Assembly (NCBI RefSeq): GCF_000378105.1 | Contig: NZ_KB899259.1 | Span: forward strand, 27,365 to 91,364 | DNA length: 64,000 nt | Source: Rubritalea marina DSM 17716 | Lineage (GTDB): Bacteria > Verrucomicrobiota > Verrucomicrobiia > Verrucomicrobiales > Akkermansiaceae | Reading direction: 5' to 3' | In this document: piece by piece, positions 27,919 to 35,734 of the stretch | How the letters are laid out: each line of letters begins with the position of its first letter | Position numbering within the stretch: position 1 is the first letter of the stretch | Notes under the pieces: model-generated | Told to the model about the DNA's origin: nothing | Databases searched by the model: none | Seen by the model: only the letters and a program-made list of their open reading frames with translations | Program-made: the position numbers and the translations under genes

Positions 27919-28644
27919 ATGAGGGAAGAGATTGAGACTGCTGGTAGATTGCTCATCAAGCAACTTGAGAATATCAAGTTCTCCGAGCCCGTTACCCACA
28001 CATACAACCCGATGGACTACGCTTGGGACGCCCACCATGAGTACACCACTCGCTTTGCCGGCAACAAAAAGCAGGTGCTATTTCTAGGTATGAACCCCGG
28101 ACCATGGGGGATGGCGCAGACTGGAGTACCATTCGGCGAAATCTCCGCAGTACGTGATTGGATGGGTATTGAAATGGACGTGCTACAGCCCCAAAACCCA
28201 CACCCAAAACGCCCGATCGAAGGCTTTGCCTGCAAGAAGTCGGAAGTCAGTGGCAGGAGGCTCTGGGGGCTATTTGCTTCCAAGTACCCCAATGCCGAAG
28301 ACTTTTTTCGAGAACACTTTGTGACTAACTTCTGCCCACTCGTATGGATGGGTGAGACTGGTAGAAACATCACACCAGATAAATTGCCAAAATCAGAATT
28401 CACTCCAGTCGAGGAAGCCTGTCAAAGTTACCTTAGCACCATCATCCGCCAACTTAAACCCACTCACCTCGTCGGCGTTGGTGCCTTTGCTGAAAAGCAA
28501 CTCAAGCTCACCGCCAACAAGCACCTGGGTGACCAAACATTTCAAATTTCTAAAATCCTACACCCCTCACCAGCCTCACCTCTCGCGAACAAAGGCTGGC
28601 CAGATGTCCCAACCCAACAACTGAAAGACCTCGGGCTCTGGTAA
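27919..28644 (+). CDS. SMUG1-type single-strand-selective uracil-DNA glycosylase
   Basis: 241 aa, close to animal and bacterial SMUG1. The water-activating loop [17 protein letters not shown] (57-73) and the intercalating [13 protein letters not shown] (215-227) are the family's hallmark motifs and are intact. SMUG1 excises uracil, 5-hydroxymethyluracil and other oxidised pyrimidines. It is best known from animals and occurs in scattered bacteria. It starts 116 bases from the divergent aminopeptidase start and is followed after 29 bases by pdxH on the same strand. Confidence 0.92.
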   Translation: MREEIETAGRLLIKQLENIKFSEPVTHTYNPMDYAWDAHHEYTTRFAGNKKQVLFLGMNPGPWGMAQTGVPFGEISAVRDWMGIEMDVLQPQNPHPKRPIEGFACKKSEVSGRRLWGLFASKYPNAEDFFREHFVTNFCPLVWMGETGRNITPDKLPKSEFTPVEEACQSYLSTIIRQLKPTHLVGVGAFAEKQLKLTANKHLGDQTFQISKILHPSPASPLANKGWPDVPTQQLKDLGLW

Positions 28645-28673
28645 TCCCCTCAATCCAAACCCATCACTTCTTC

Positions 28674-29318
28674 ATGGACCTATCCGAATACCGCAAAGAC
28701 TACCTCAAAGACGGACTCACCCGAGCCAACGCTATGGAGGATCCCCTAAAGCAATTTGAACATTGGTTCCAACAAGCTGTGGACGCCGACTACCCAGAGC
28801 CGAATGCCATGTCTCTTGCCACGGTAGACACCAACATGCAGCCGAGCATACGCACTGTCCTTCTCAAGCACTTTAGCGCCGAAGGTTTCGTGTTCTTCAC
28901 CAACTATCAGAGCCGCAAAGCTCAAGATATCGAAGCAAACCCACAAGTCTCCATCCTATTTCCTTGGATCACACTTGAGCGACAAGTCATCATCAAAGGA
29001 CATGTAGAAAAAATCTCCCGCGAAGAGTCCGAGCAATACTTCAAGAGCCGCCCACACTCGAGCCAACTCGGAGCTTGGGTCTCGAACCAAAGCTCCGTGG
29101 TGCTCAATCGAGAATTCCTAGCAACCAAACTCGATGAGCTAGATAAAGAATTTAAGCCCGGAGAAGTACCACTCCCAGAGTTTTGGGGAGGCTATCGGAT
29201 CAAGCCCGAGAGCTTTGAGTTTTGGCAAGGTGGTCCAGGCAGATTGCACGATCGTCTCTACTACAGCCCAGCGCCCAACAACTCAGGAGAGTGGTCGATC
29301 GAGCGACTCTCTCCATAA
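28674..29318 (+). CDS. pdxH: Pyridoxamine 5'-phosphate oxidase
   Basis: 214 aa, the usual size. PdxH oxidises PNP/PMP to PLP with FMN. Conserved blocks are MSLATVD, SIRTVLLKHFSAEGFVFFTNYQSRKAQDI, ERQVIIKGHVEK, SRPHSSQLGAWVSNQS, PEFWGGYRIKPESFEFWQG and the closing RLHDRLYY plus WSIERLSP. It lies behind the SMUG1 gene on the same strand and abuts the stop of araD with no gap. Confidence 0.95.
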   Translation: MDLSEYRKDYLKDGLTRANAMEDPLKQFEHWFQQAVDADYPEPNAMSLATVDTNMQPSIRTVLLKHFSAEGFVFFTNYQSRKAQDIEANPQVSILFPWITLERQVIIKGHVEKISREESEQYFKSRPHSSQLGAWVSNQSSVVLNREFLATKLDELDKEFKPGEVPLPEFWGGYRIKPESFEFWQGGPGRLHDRLYYSPAPNNSGEWSIERLSP

Positions 29319-30011
29319 TTACTGCCCATAGTAGGCATTGGCTCCATGCTTGCGCTGGTAATGCTGCTTAAGAATGTGCTCCGGAATAGGCTTCAGCTCA
29401 GGATTCAGCTGGTAGCTCATTAAGGCCATCTGCGCGCACATCTCTAAGGCGATACTGTTCTCCACAGCTTTGACCGTATTCTGCCCCCACGTAAATGGAG
29501 CATGATGCCGTAATAACACCGCTGGCATCTCAACTGGATCAAGTCCCAGCGCTTCAAAACATTCTACAATACTCACCCCCGTGAAGTGCTCGTAGTCCTG
29601 AGCAAGCTCAGCAGCTGTCAGCGCACGCGCAAGTGGCACCTCACCATAAAAGTGATCAGCATGCGTTGTGCCGAGGCAGGCCAATGCTTTTCCTGCTTGA
29701 GAAAACGCGGTAGCAGAAGGACTGTGAGTATGCACCACGGCACCTATGCTTGAAAAATTCCGATAGAGCTCAAGATGGGTTTTTGTGTCTGATGAAGGCT
29801 TAAATTCGCCCTCAATCACATCATTCTCGAGATTCACCACCACGATGTTTGAAGGCTTCAGCTCTTCGTATGGAACCCCACTGGGTTTGATCGCCACTAG
29901 ACCAGAATCTCGGTCTATAGCACTCACATTTCCCCAAGTAAGCGCCACCAAACCTGAGCTCTTTAACGCTTGATTTGCCTCAACTACTTGGCGCTTTAAT
30001 TCCTGTGTCAT
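29319..30011 (-). CDS. araD: L-ribulose-5-phosphate 4-epimerase
   Basis: 230 aa, matching E. coli AraD. Class II aldolase fold with NVSAIDRDSG, the GSP-like phosphate loop IKPSGVPY, zinc histidines in VHTHSPSATAFSQAG and the C-terminal RHHAPFTWG, and THADHFYGEVPLAR. It converts L-ribulose-5-P to D-xylulose-5-P. It overlaps the araB stop by ATGA (30008-30011), so araB-araD are coupled. Confidence 0.95.
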   Translation of the reverse strand: MTQELKRQVVEANQALKSSGLVALTWGNVSAIDRDSGLVAIKPSGVPYEELKPSNIVVVNLENDVIEGEFKPSSDTKTHLELYRNFSSIGAVVHTHSPSATAFSQAGKALACLGTTHADHFYGEVPLARALTAAELAQDYEHFTGVSIVECFEALGLDPVEMPAVLLRHHAPFTWGQNTVKAVENSIALEMCAQMALMSYQLNPELKPIPEHILKQHYQRKHGANAYYGQ

Positions 30012-31696
30012 TCGTTTGCAATCTTACGTTGTTGCTCTCTAATGTCCATCAGCTCTTTCATGATATTGTAGAGATTGCCCTGCCATTGCTGGGTCCCAAA
30101 GGCATCATGGAGCTGACGATACAATTGATAGATTCGATCATAAGATTCAACATGCTCTGGAACTGGAATGTACACTCTATCATGGTGACGAACCACACGG
30201 CCTTGCATCACAGACAGCTCATCATACCCTGCAGCTACGGCGCCAAAAACAGCGGCTCCTAACGCACAAGTTTGCTCGCTTTCAGAAACCTTCAGAGGCT
30301 TAGCAATAACGTCAGCATAGATCTGCATCAGCACGGGATTTTTCAATGAAAGCCCACCTGTAGTGATCACTTCATCAATGCGCACTCCATATTCTTCCAT
30401 GCGCTCAATAATGGCACGCGCTCCGAAAGCGGTAGCTTCAATATAAGCGCGATAAACCTCGTGGGCTTGAGTCTGAAGCGTCTGTCCCACAAGCACCCCC
30501 GAGAGGCGAGGATCCGTAAGTACTGTGCGATTTCCATTATTCCAATCCAACGCTAACAAGCCAGTCTCCCCCGGCTTTAATGCTTCTATAGCCTCCCCCA
30601 TCACTTGAAATTTTTCTCCTAAGTCGCAACCATAGGAATCTGGAACCAAGTGCCTCACCAGCCAGAGAAAGAGATCACCTACGGCAGACTGCCCAGCCTC
30701 TATGCCAATCAATCCAGGGATCACTGACCCGTCTACTTGACCACACACCCCCGGAACATCTGCCACGTCTGCTTGGGCCACAGTGATATCACATGTGGAT
30801 GTCCCCAACACCTTGACCAAAGAACCCACGTTCACCCCAGCCCCGACTGCGCCCATATGGCAATCAAAGGCTCCCACCGCGATCGCGACCCCTTCCCTTA
30901 AACCTAGACGATCTGCCCAACCTTTTGATAGTGTCCCCGCGAGTCGGTCCGATGGATGCGCCCTATCGTAGAGACGGTCCCTCAAGTCAGCGAGTTCTGG
31001 GTCCAGCTCAGCCAGAAACTCCTTGTCGGGCAATCCCCCCCAAGCGTCTGAATACATTGCTTTATGCCCAGCCGCACACACTGAGCGTTTCAGAGTGAGT
31101 GGATTGGTGTCACCTGAGAGTTCAGCAGTCAGCCAATCGCAATGCTCAACAAAGGAGAAAGCAGCATTGAAGACCTTCAGGTCAACATTCTTAAGGTGCA
31201 AGATCTTCGCCCACCACCACTCTGAGGAATAAATCCCACCACACTTCGCCAAATACTCTGGTCGTGATTTTTTCGCAACATCGGTAATGAGCTCAGCCTC
31301 CCGGTATGCCGTGTGATCTTTCCACAACCATACCTGAGCATTGAGCTTGTCTCGGAATTCCTCTTGGAACGCTAAAGGTTGACCTTTCATGTCCACGGGA
31401 ATCACAGTGGAACCAGTGGTATCCACACCAATGCTAATAACATCTGCCGCTTCGAATTCCGTACACCTTTGGGCAGCTTGCTCCACTGCCGCACGGATGA
31501 TGTGCACACAACCGTCAAGGTAATCTTTCGGGTTCTGACGTGCCACATGCGGATTCTCCGGATCATTTAAAATCCCCATCTCACCCGAAGGATAATGGTA
31601 CACCCCAGAGCCAAGCTCCTCACCCGTCTCCAAATCAATCAATAGTGAACGACATGAATTGGTTCCGTAATCTAATCCTATTCCGTATTTTGACAT
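30008..31696 (-). CDS. araB: Ribulokinase
   Basis: 562 aa, the length of bacterial AraB, an FGGY-family kinase phosphorylating L-ribulose. The N-terminal LDYGTNSCRSLLIDL phosphate motif, GVDTTGSTVIPVD, the ATP-side LGTSTCDI, IEAGQSAVGDLF and the FGGY-like C-terminal block TGGLSLKNPVLMQIYADV are all seen. araA is not adjacent, although araB-araD normally needs an isomerase to supply ribulose. The 292 bases upstream of the start show no promoter or operator that I can support. Confidence 0.94.
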   Translation of the reverse strand: MSKYGIGLDYGTNSCRSLLIDLETGEELGSGVYHYPSGEMGILNDPENPHVARQNPKDYLDGCVHIIRAAVEQAAQRCTEFEAADVISIGVDTTGSTVIPVDMKGQPLAFQEEFRDKLNAQVWLWKDHTAYREAELITDVAKKSRPEYLAKCGGIYSSEWWWAKILHLKNVDLKVFNAAFSFVEHCDWLTAELSGDTNPLTLKRSVCAAGHKAMYSDAWGGLPDKEFLAELDPELADLRDRLYDRAHPSDRLAGTLSKGWADRLGLREGVAIAVGAFDCHMGAVGAGVNVGSLVKVLGTSTCDITVAQADVADVPGVCGQVDGSVIPGLIGIEAGQSAVGDLFLWLVRHLVPDSYGCDLGEKFQVMGEAIEALKPGETGLLALDWNNGNRTVLTDPRLSGVLVGQTLQTQAHEVYRAYIEATAFGARAIIERMEEYGVRIDEVITTGGLSLKNPVLMQIYADVIAKPLKVSESEQTCALGAAVFGAVAAGYDELSVMQGRVVRHHDRVYIPVPEHVESYDRIYQLYRQLHDAFGTQQWQGNLYNIMKELMDIREQQRKIANE

Positions 31697-31988
31697 TTTA
31701 ATTTCAGTGGGTAAAACAACGCATCTAGCACTCCCAATAATTAGTTTACTTTCATCACATGGCTACGCCCCCTGACACGGGAAGCTTGCCTCTCGGCAGA
31801 AGAACACATGACGAATTAAAACAATACGAATCGAATATGCTAGAGCACACAATTTCATACCATTATTAGGATTACCAAAGAATCAGACACAATTCTCCTG
31901 AAATAGGAAAGAGCATTTCCCCAACCTATTTCAACACACACAATCCCACACATAGACACAATCCCTCAAACCAGAATACGTATTTACG

Positions 31989-32501
31989 ATGACTAAATCA
32001 CACATGCTTCAGCAATCTCAGGAACTCTCCTTCATTTCTCAAGCTTTCATTGCCCTGAGAATCACAGAGAATTACTTTGCAAAAATCGGCTTCACGCACC
32101 CCATCATCGACGAGTTTTTTTATCACCTTTGGGAACTTCCACAGCTCCAAAGCCCTCAAGAGTTCTCTCAGTGGGAAGCACGAAGGGGTGATCTCGTAGA
32201 CTTCGGACTCACCGACGACCTTCCAGATGATCTCGAGGGCGTGCTCGCGTTAACCCCTCTTGATGAAGAACAACTATTCAAGATCATTGAAGCTCCCGTA
32301 GAAATCCTTTGGGGCAATTTCTTCAGCACACCAAATCAAGCAAACACGCGAGAGCTCTTCGAAAACGCTCTTAATCTCGCAGAAAAAGAGGGCGTCATCT
32401 TCCCCAAGCTAGACCCATTTCTCCTATCCAAATGGGCCGATAATAACGCCTGGGGCAAGGCTCTATCCATGGATGAGTTGACGCTTTGGAAGAACGCTTA
32501 G
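31989..32501 (+). CDS. Hypothetical protein, 170 aa
   Basis: Not recognised. The protein is acidic, helix-rich and without signal peptide or membrane segments. It begins MTKSHMLQQSQELSFISQAFI and has a repeated acidic Leu-rich stretch (VDFGLTDDLPDDLEGVLALTPLDEEQL). No catalytic motif is visible. It starts 292 bases from the divergent araB start and its stop is 4 bases before the stop of the convergent sugar transferase gene. It could be a small cytosolic regulatory or adaptor protein, which is a guess. Confidence 0.5.
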   Translation: MTKSHMLQQSQELSFISQAFIALRITENYFAKIGFTHPIIDEFFYHLWELPQLQSPQEFSQWEARRGDLVDFGLTDDLPDDLEGVLALTPLDEEQLFKIIEAPVEILWGNFFSTPNQANTRELFENALNLAEKEGVIFPKLDPFLLSKWADNNAWGKALSMDELTLWKNA

Positions 32502-32505
32502 GCGC

Positions 32506-33900
32506 TCACTTCGCACCCGTTCCGAAGAGTACAGCAGGCACAGTCTTGAGTACTATCTTCAGATCCTTCCAAAGCGACCAGTTGTCGATATATTCGAGAT
32601 CCATTTCTACCCATTCTTCGAAGTTGTTAATGCTGTTTCGGCCTCCAGCCTGCCAGGTACACGTGATGCCAGGCTTCACACTAAGGCGACGTCTATATGC
32701 CATCTTCTCAAAGTCTTTAACTTCATAGACCGGAAGCGGACGAGGGCCGACCATACTCATTTCACCGGCAAGCACATTCAGCAACTGAGGGAGCTCGTCG
32801 ATACTCGTTTTGCGCAACCACTTCGCAAATGGAAAAACACGTGGGTCGTCGTCGAGCTTGAATACAGGGCCAGTCATATTGTTCCCTACCTGCTTTTTGA
32901 TAGCGGCTAGTTTTTCTTCAGCATCAACACACATCGTTCGGAATTTCCACATGGAGAATTCTTTACCGAATTTACCCGAACGTCGCTGACGGAAAAAAAT
33001 GGGCCCAGGGTCTGAAAATAAAATACCGAGAGCAGCGATCACCCACAATGGAGCGGTGAACACCAGCAGCGAAAGAGCAAAGCACTTATCACAAAAAGAT
33101 TTGGTCAACAATGCCCAGGAAAGCTCAGGTGTCGACTTCAGTACCAACATCGGCTTCTCCCCCATAGAGTCAAACTTAGGTCTAGCCAGTTGAGATCTGA
33201 TGAAATCAGCTGCAATCCAAACCTCAACCCCCTGGGTTTCAGCCACTTCAACGGCATCGCCAATTGTATCGAATACCACCTGGTGGGGTGAAATAATCAC
33301 CCTCTGAGCCGAGAGTTTCACAATCTCATCAGCTAACTCAAGAGGGGCGCGAGTCGTGATATCAAAGTGCAATTGAATATCTAGATAGGCAAGAACCTCC
33401 TCAGGCTGATTTTTTATGAAAGCCTCAGTTTCCTCTGGGAGCCCTACTAAAATTGCCTTCTCTCGCGATGCTCCATTTTTGACCCTGCGACGTAATACAC
33501 TTCGAACCCAAACAAAACGAAAAAACACCAACACAAAAGACGACACCCCACCCGCTCCCAATACAATTCTGGAAGATGGATCTAGCTGGAAGCTAACGAC
33601 TAAGATCCCGACAAAAAGAACGATCACCCCCGCAGTCTGCATCATTTTCCAGAGGGCTGCACTCAACTTACGGTTAAGCGGGTTGCGATAGAAACCAAAC
33701 AACTCAAGCGTCAATGGAGTGAACGGCACAAGAATAAACAGCAACCAAGAGATAGGAGCCAAACCCAAGCCATCATTCTGATTGCCTACCACGTTCCAGC
33801 GAATCGTCGACGCCACAGCAAAGCTAAACCACACCAAGGCGCCATCCAACAGCTGGAGCGCCTGCAATGAAAATTGCTCTCGTTTTGAAGAACCAAACAT
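32506..33900 (-). CDS. Exopolysaccharide initiating sugar transferase, second copy in the window
   Basis: 464 aa from ATG 33900; a TTG one codon earlier is less likely. N-terminal membrane segments in residues 10-130 precede the cytosolic part, and the C-terminal domain has GPIFFRQRRSGKFG, EFSMWKFRTM, RKTSIDELPQLLNVLAGEMSMVGPRPL and the closing DLKIVLKTVP, typical of polyprenyl-phosphate sugar transferases. It is the last gene of the large minus-strand polysaccharide locus and lies downstream of epsI and the canonical exosortase. It is different in sequence from the sugar transferase at 9312-10808. Confidence 0.9.
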   Translation of the reverse strand: MFGSSKREQFSLQALQLLDGALVWFSFAVASTIRWNVVGNQNDGLGLAPISWLLFILVPFTPLTLELFGFYRNPLNRKLSAALWKMMQTAGVIVLFVGILVVSFQLDPSSRIVLGAGGVSSFVLVFFRFVWVRSVLRRRVKNGASREKAILVGLPEETEAFIKNQPEEVLAYLDIQLHFDITTRAPLELADEIVKLSAQRVIISPHQVVFDTIGDAVEVAETQGVEVWIAADFIRSQLARPKFDSMGEKPMLVLKSTPELSWALLTKSFCDKCFALSLLVFTAPLWVIAALGILFSDPGPIFFRQRRSGKFGKEFSMWKFRTMCVDAEEKLAAIKKQVGNNMTGPVFKLDDDPRVFPFAKWLRKTSIDELPQLLNVLAGEMSMVGPRPLPVYEVKDFEKMAYRRRLSVKPGITCTWQAGGRNSINNFEEWVEMDLEYIDNWSLWKDLKIVLKTVPAVLFGTGAK

Positions 33901-33909
33901 CAAATCAAA

Positions 33910-34668
33910 TTATTTTTCTCGCACCACCTCGGGAAGGAAAAGGCCTAAAAACTCCTCCATCACTTTGCGACTTTCATCTTCATCAAACACAGCCTCATCC
34001 TTGATATTGAAGCCCTGCTCTCTGTATACCGAAGTAACTCCAACACTAAATGTGGCATAAGCCCACTGTTGATCATAACCGCCTAACAAGCGACCTTTAA
34101 TATCTTCAAACGTCCGCTCATAATGACCTGAAACCACCTTCTCAGAACCGAAGAATGTGTAGTAGAGGATTTGTTTATCATACAATGGATTTCCCCACTT
34201 ATTCATTGGGACTCTTTTGTTGTCTTTTGACACTCTTGGACGCACACAAACAATTTCACGGAAGGGAACGCCCTCCCCCCCTGATAATAGATTGGGCACA
34301 AGTATCGAACGTTCACTCACAAAATTCCAACCTTGAGCCCTCAGACATACCTCAGGGCGATGTAAACTATTGTTAATATCCTTTCCTGAAAAAACGACTG
34401 ACGCCTCCACGCCTGGAAAGTTTGACATTTTTACATTAGAATAATACCTACGCGCAAATTCAGTATCAGCAGCCAAAATCTTGCGCTCCTCATCACTCAC
34501 AACTCTTTTCTGACTCTCCCAGTCAACTAGTGACTCTGGTATCTCTTGTGACAAGATTGAAGGCACCATCGTCTCCGCCTTTGGCAATAGATAAATGGAT
34601 GAAAAACCCAAGGTGAGCAGGCACAGCAAATACCATAACCGCGTTGTGATAGTCTTGAGGTCACACAT
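33910..34668 (-). CDS. epsI: EpsI-family exosortase-associated protein
   Basis: 252 aa from ATG 34668. The alternative GTG at 34674 is less likely, because GGAGG ends 5 bases before the ATG, an ideal spacing. One N-terminal membrane segment (about 11-28) precedes a periplasmic domain with FSGKDINNSLHRPEVCLRAQGW (H103, C108, W114), the motif characteristic of EpsI. EpsI is encoded with exosortases in exopolysaccharide loci; its exact step is not known. The start lies inside the 3' end of the exosortase gene. Confidence 0.82.
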   Translation of the reverse strand: MCDLKTITTRLWYLLCLLTLGFSSIYLLPKAETMVPSILSQEIPESLVDWESQKRVVSDEERKILAADTEFARRYYSNVKMSNFPGVEASVVFSGKDINNSLHRPEVCLRAQGWNFVSERSILVPNLLSGGEGVPFREIVCVRPRVSKDNKRVPMNKWGNPLYDKQILYYTFFGSEKVVSGHYERTFEDIKGRLLGGYDQQWAYATFSVGVTSVYREQGFNIKDEAVFDEDESRKVMEEFLGLFLPEVVREK

Positions 34669-35590
34669 CACCACCTCCCTTCATCGTAATTCTGACCTCT
34701 TTTTTGTATTTCTTTGGATTAAATAATCGATCTAACCCAAACAGCCCTGCCAAGGCAGCAGGAAAGAAAATAAAGAGTCCAGAAAAGTCGTGATACGCAT
34801 TCGCAGCAAAATCCTCATAACCAAGTTCAGCTAAAATCAAAATAGTGAACACCCTACAAAAATTTCCAAATAAAGCTAGAGGTAATGATGCTCCAAATAC
34901 CAGAGCCTTTTTCCATAATTCTTTTTGGGTATAATATGCATAGATAGCTGAAATCATCACCAATGCCATTAACGACCGAATCCCACTACACCCCTCTGCG
35001 ATGTTAAAGTCCCACTTATCAGAAGCAGAATGAATATTGTTGCCTGAATGAATTAAATCCATACCCGCTGTGGCCCCCACGAAATAACATGCCTGAGTGA
35101 CCATTACTTGAAGGAAGTTTGTCATTTGATTTAAGCCCGGCACCGGAATAGCAAACCACCAAAAAAATGCAGGAAACAACATATACCTGCCCGCTTTCCA
35201 GCCAAGGACCGAAGAGACACTACCTGCAATCAAGAACGGCATTCCAATTAATGCGAGGCGTGGCTGAATCGTGCGTACCGAAGCCACATACAACAAGAGT
35301 CCAATAATAACCATGAACCACCCAGCCCAAGTACTAGACGCTACCTCAGCCCTCACCTGCTTCCACGCTTGGTAACTAAAAGCCACAAAGAGAAAAGGGA
35401 CTGCGTAACCGTGGAGAAGGTCATTTCCACCGTTCCAAGAAAACACCATCCATTGGACAAGCTGACTTTCCCTACCTTCCAACGTTGGGTAAATATCACA
35501 CCAAGCCGAAAAATAAACAAACACAAAAGTCAACAAGACTAGCGGAAACACCCAAGAATTCTTATGCCGATGATTATTTAAATTCTCCAT
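34661..35590 (-). CDS. xrt: Exosortase (canonical C-R-H triad)
   Basis: 309 aa with about eight hydrophobic segments. The three catalytic residues of the exosortase/archaeosortase family are seen: C201 in AEGCSGIRSL, R246 in GNFCRV and H267 in AYHDFSG. The enzyme is thought to cleave the PEP-CTERM anchor at the inner membrane and hand the protein to a glycan. The PEP-CTERM protein at 52654-53244 in this window is a fitting substrate. The gene overlaps epsI by 8 bases. Confidence 0.9.
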   Translation of the reverse strand: MENLNNHRHKNSWVFPLVLLTFVFVYFSAWCDIYPTLEGRESQLVQWMVFSWNGGNDLLHGYAVPFLFVAFSYQAWKQVRAEVASSTWAGWFMVIIGLLLYVASVRTIQPRLALIGMPFLIAGSVSSVLGWKAGRYMLFPAFFWWFAIPVPGLNQMTNFLQVMVTQACYFVGATAGMDLIHSGNNIHSASDKWDFNIAEGCSGIRSLMALVMISAIYAYYTQKELWKKALVFGASLPLALFGNFCRVFTILILAELGYEDFAANAYHDFSGLFIFFPAALAGLFGLDRLFNPKKYKKEVRITMKGGGDV

Positions 35591-35734
35591 GCTAGTTAGT
35601 CACAAACAGTATGATATGCATCAAAGACTCTAGCCCCTGATCAATCAACGAAAAAAAGTGATACGCTACAATGCTAACGTCAACATAACTAAAACATGCT
35701 TATTCTGGAGCAAATCTTTATTATAGAGGCCGTT

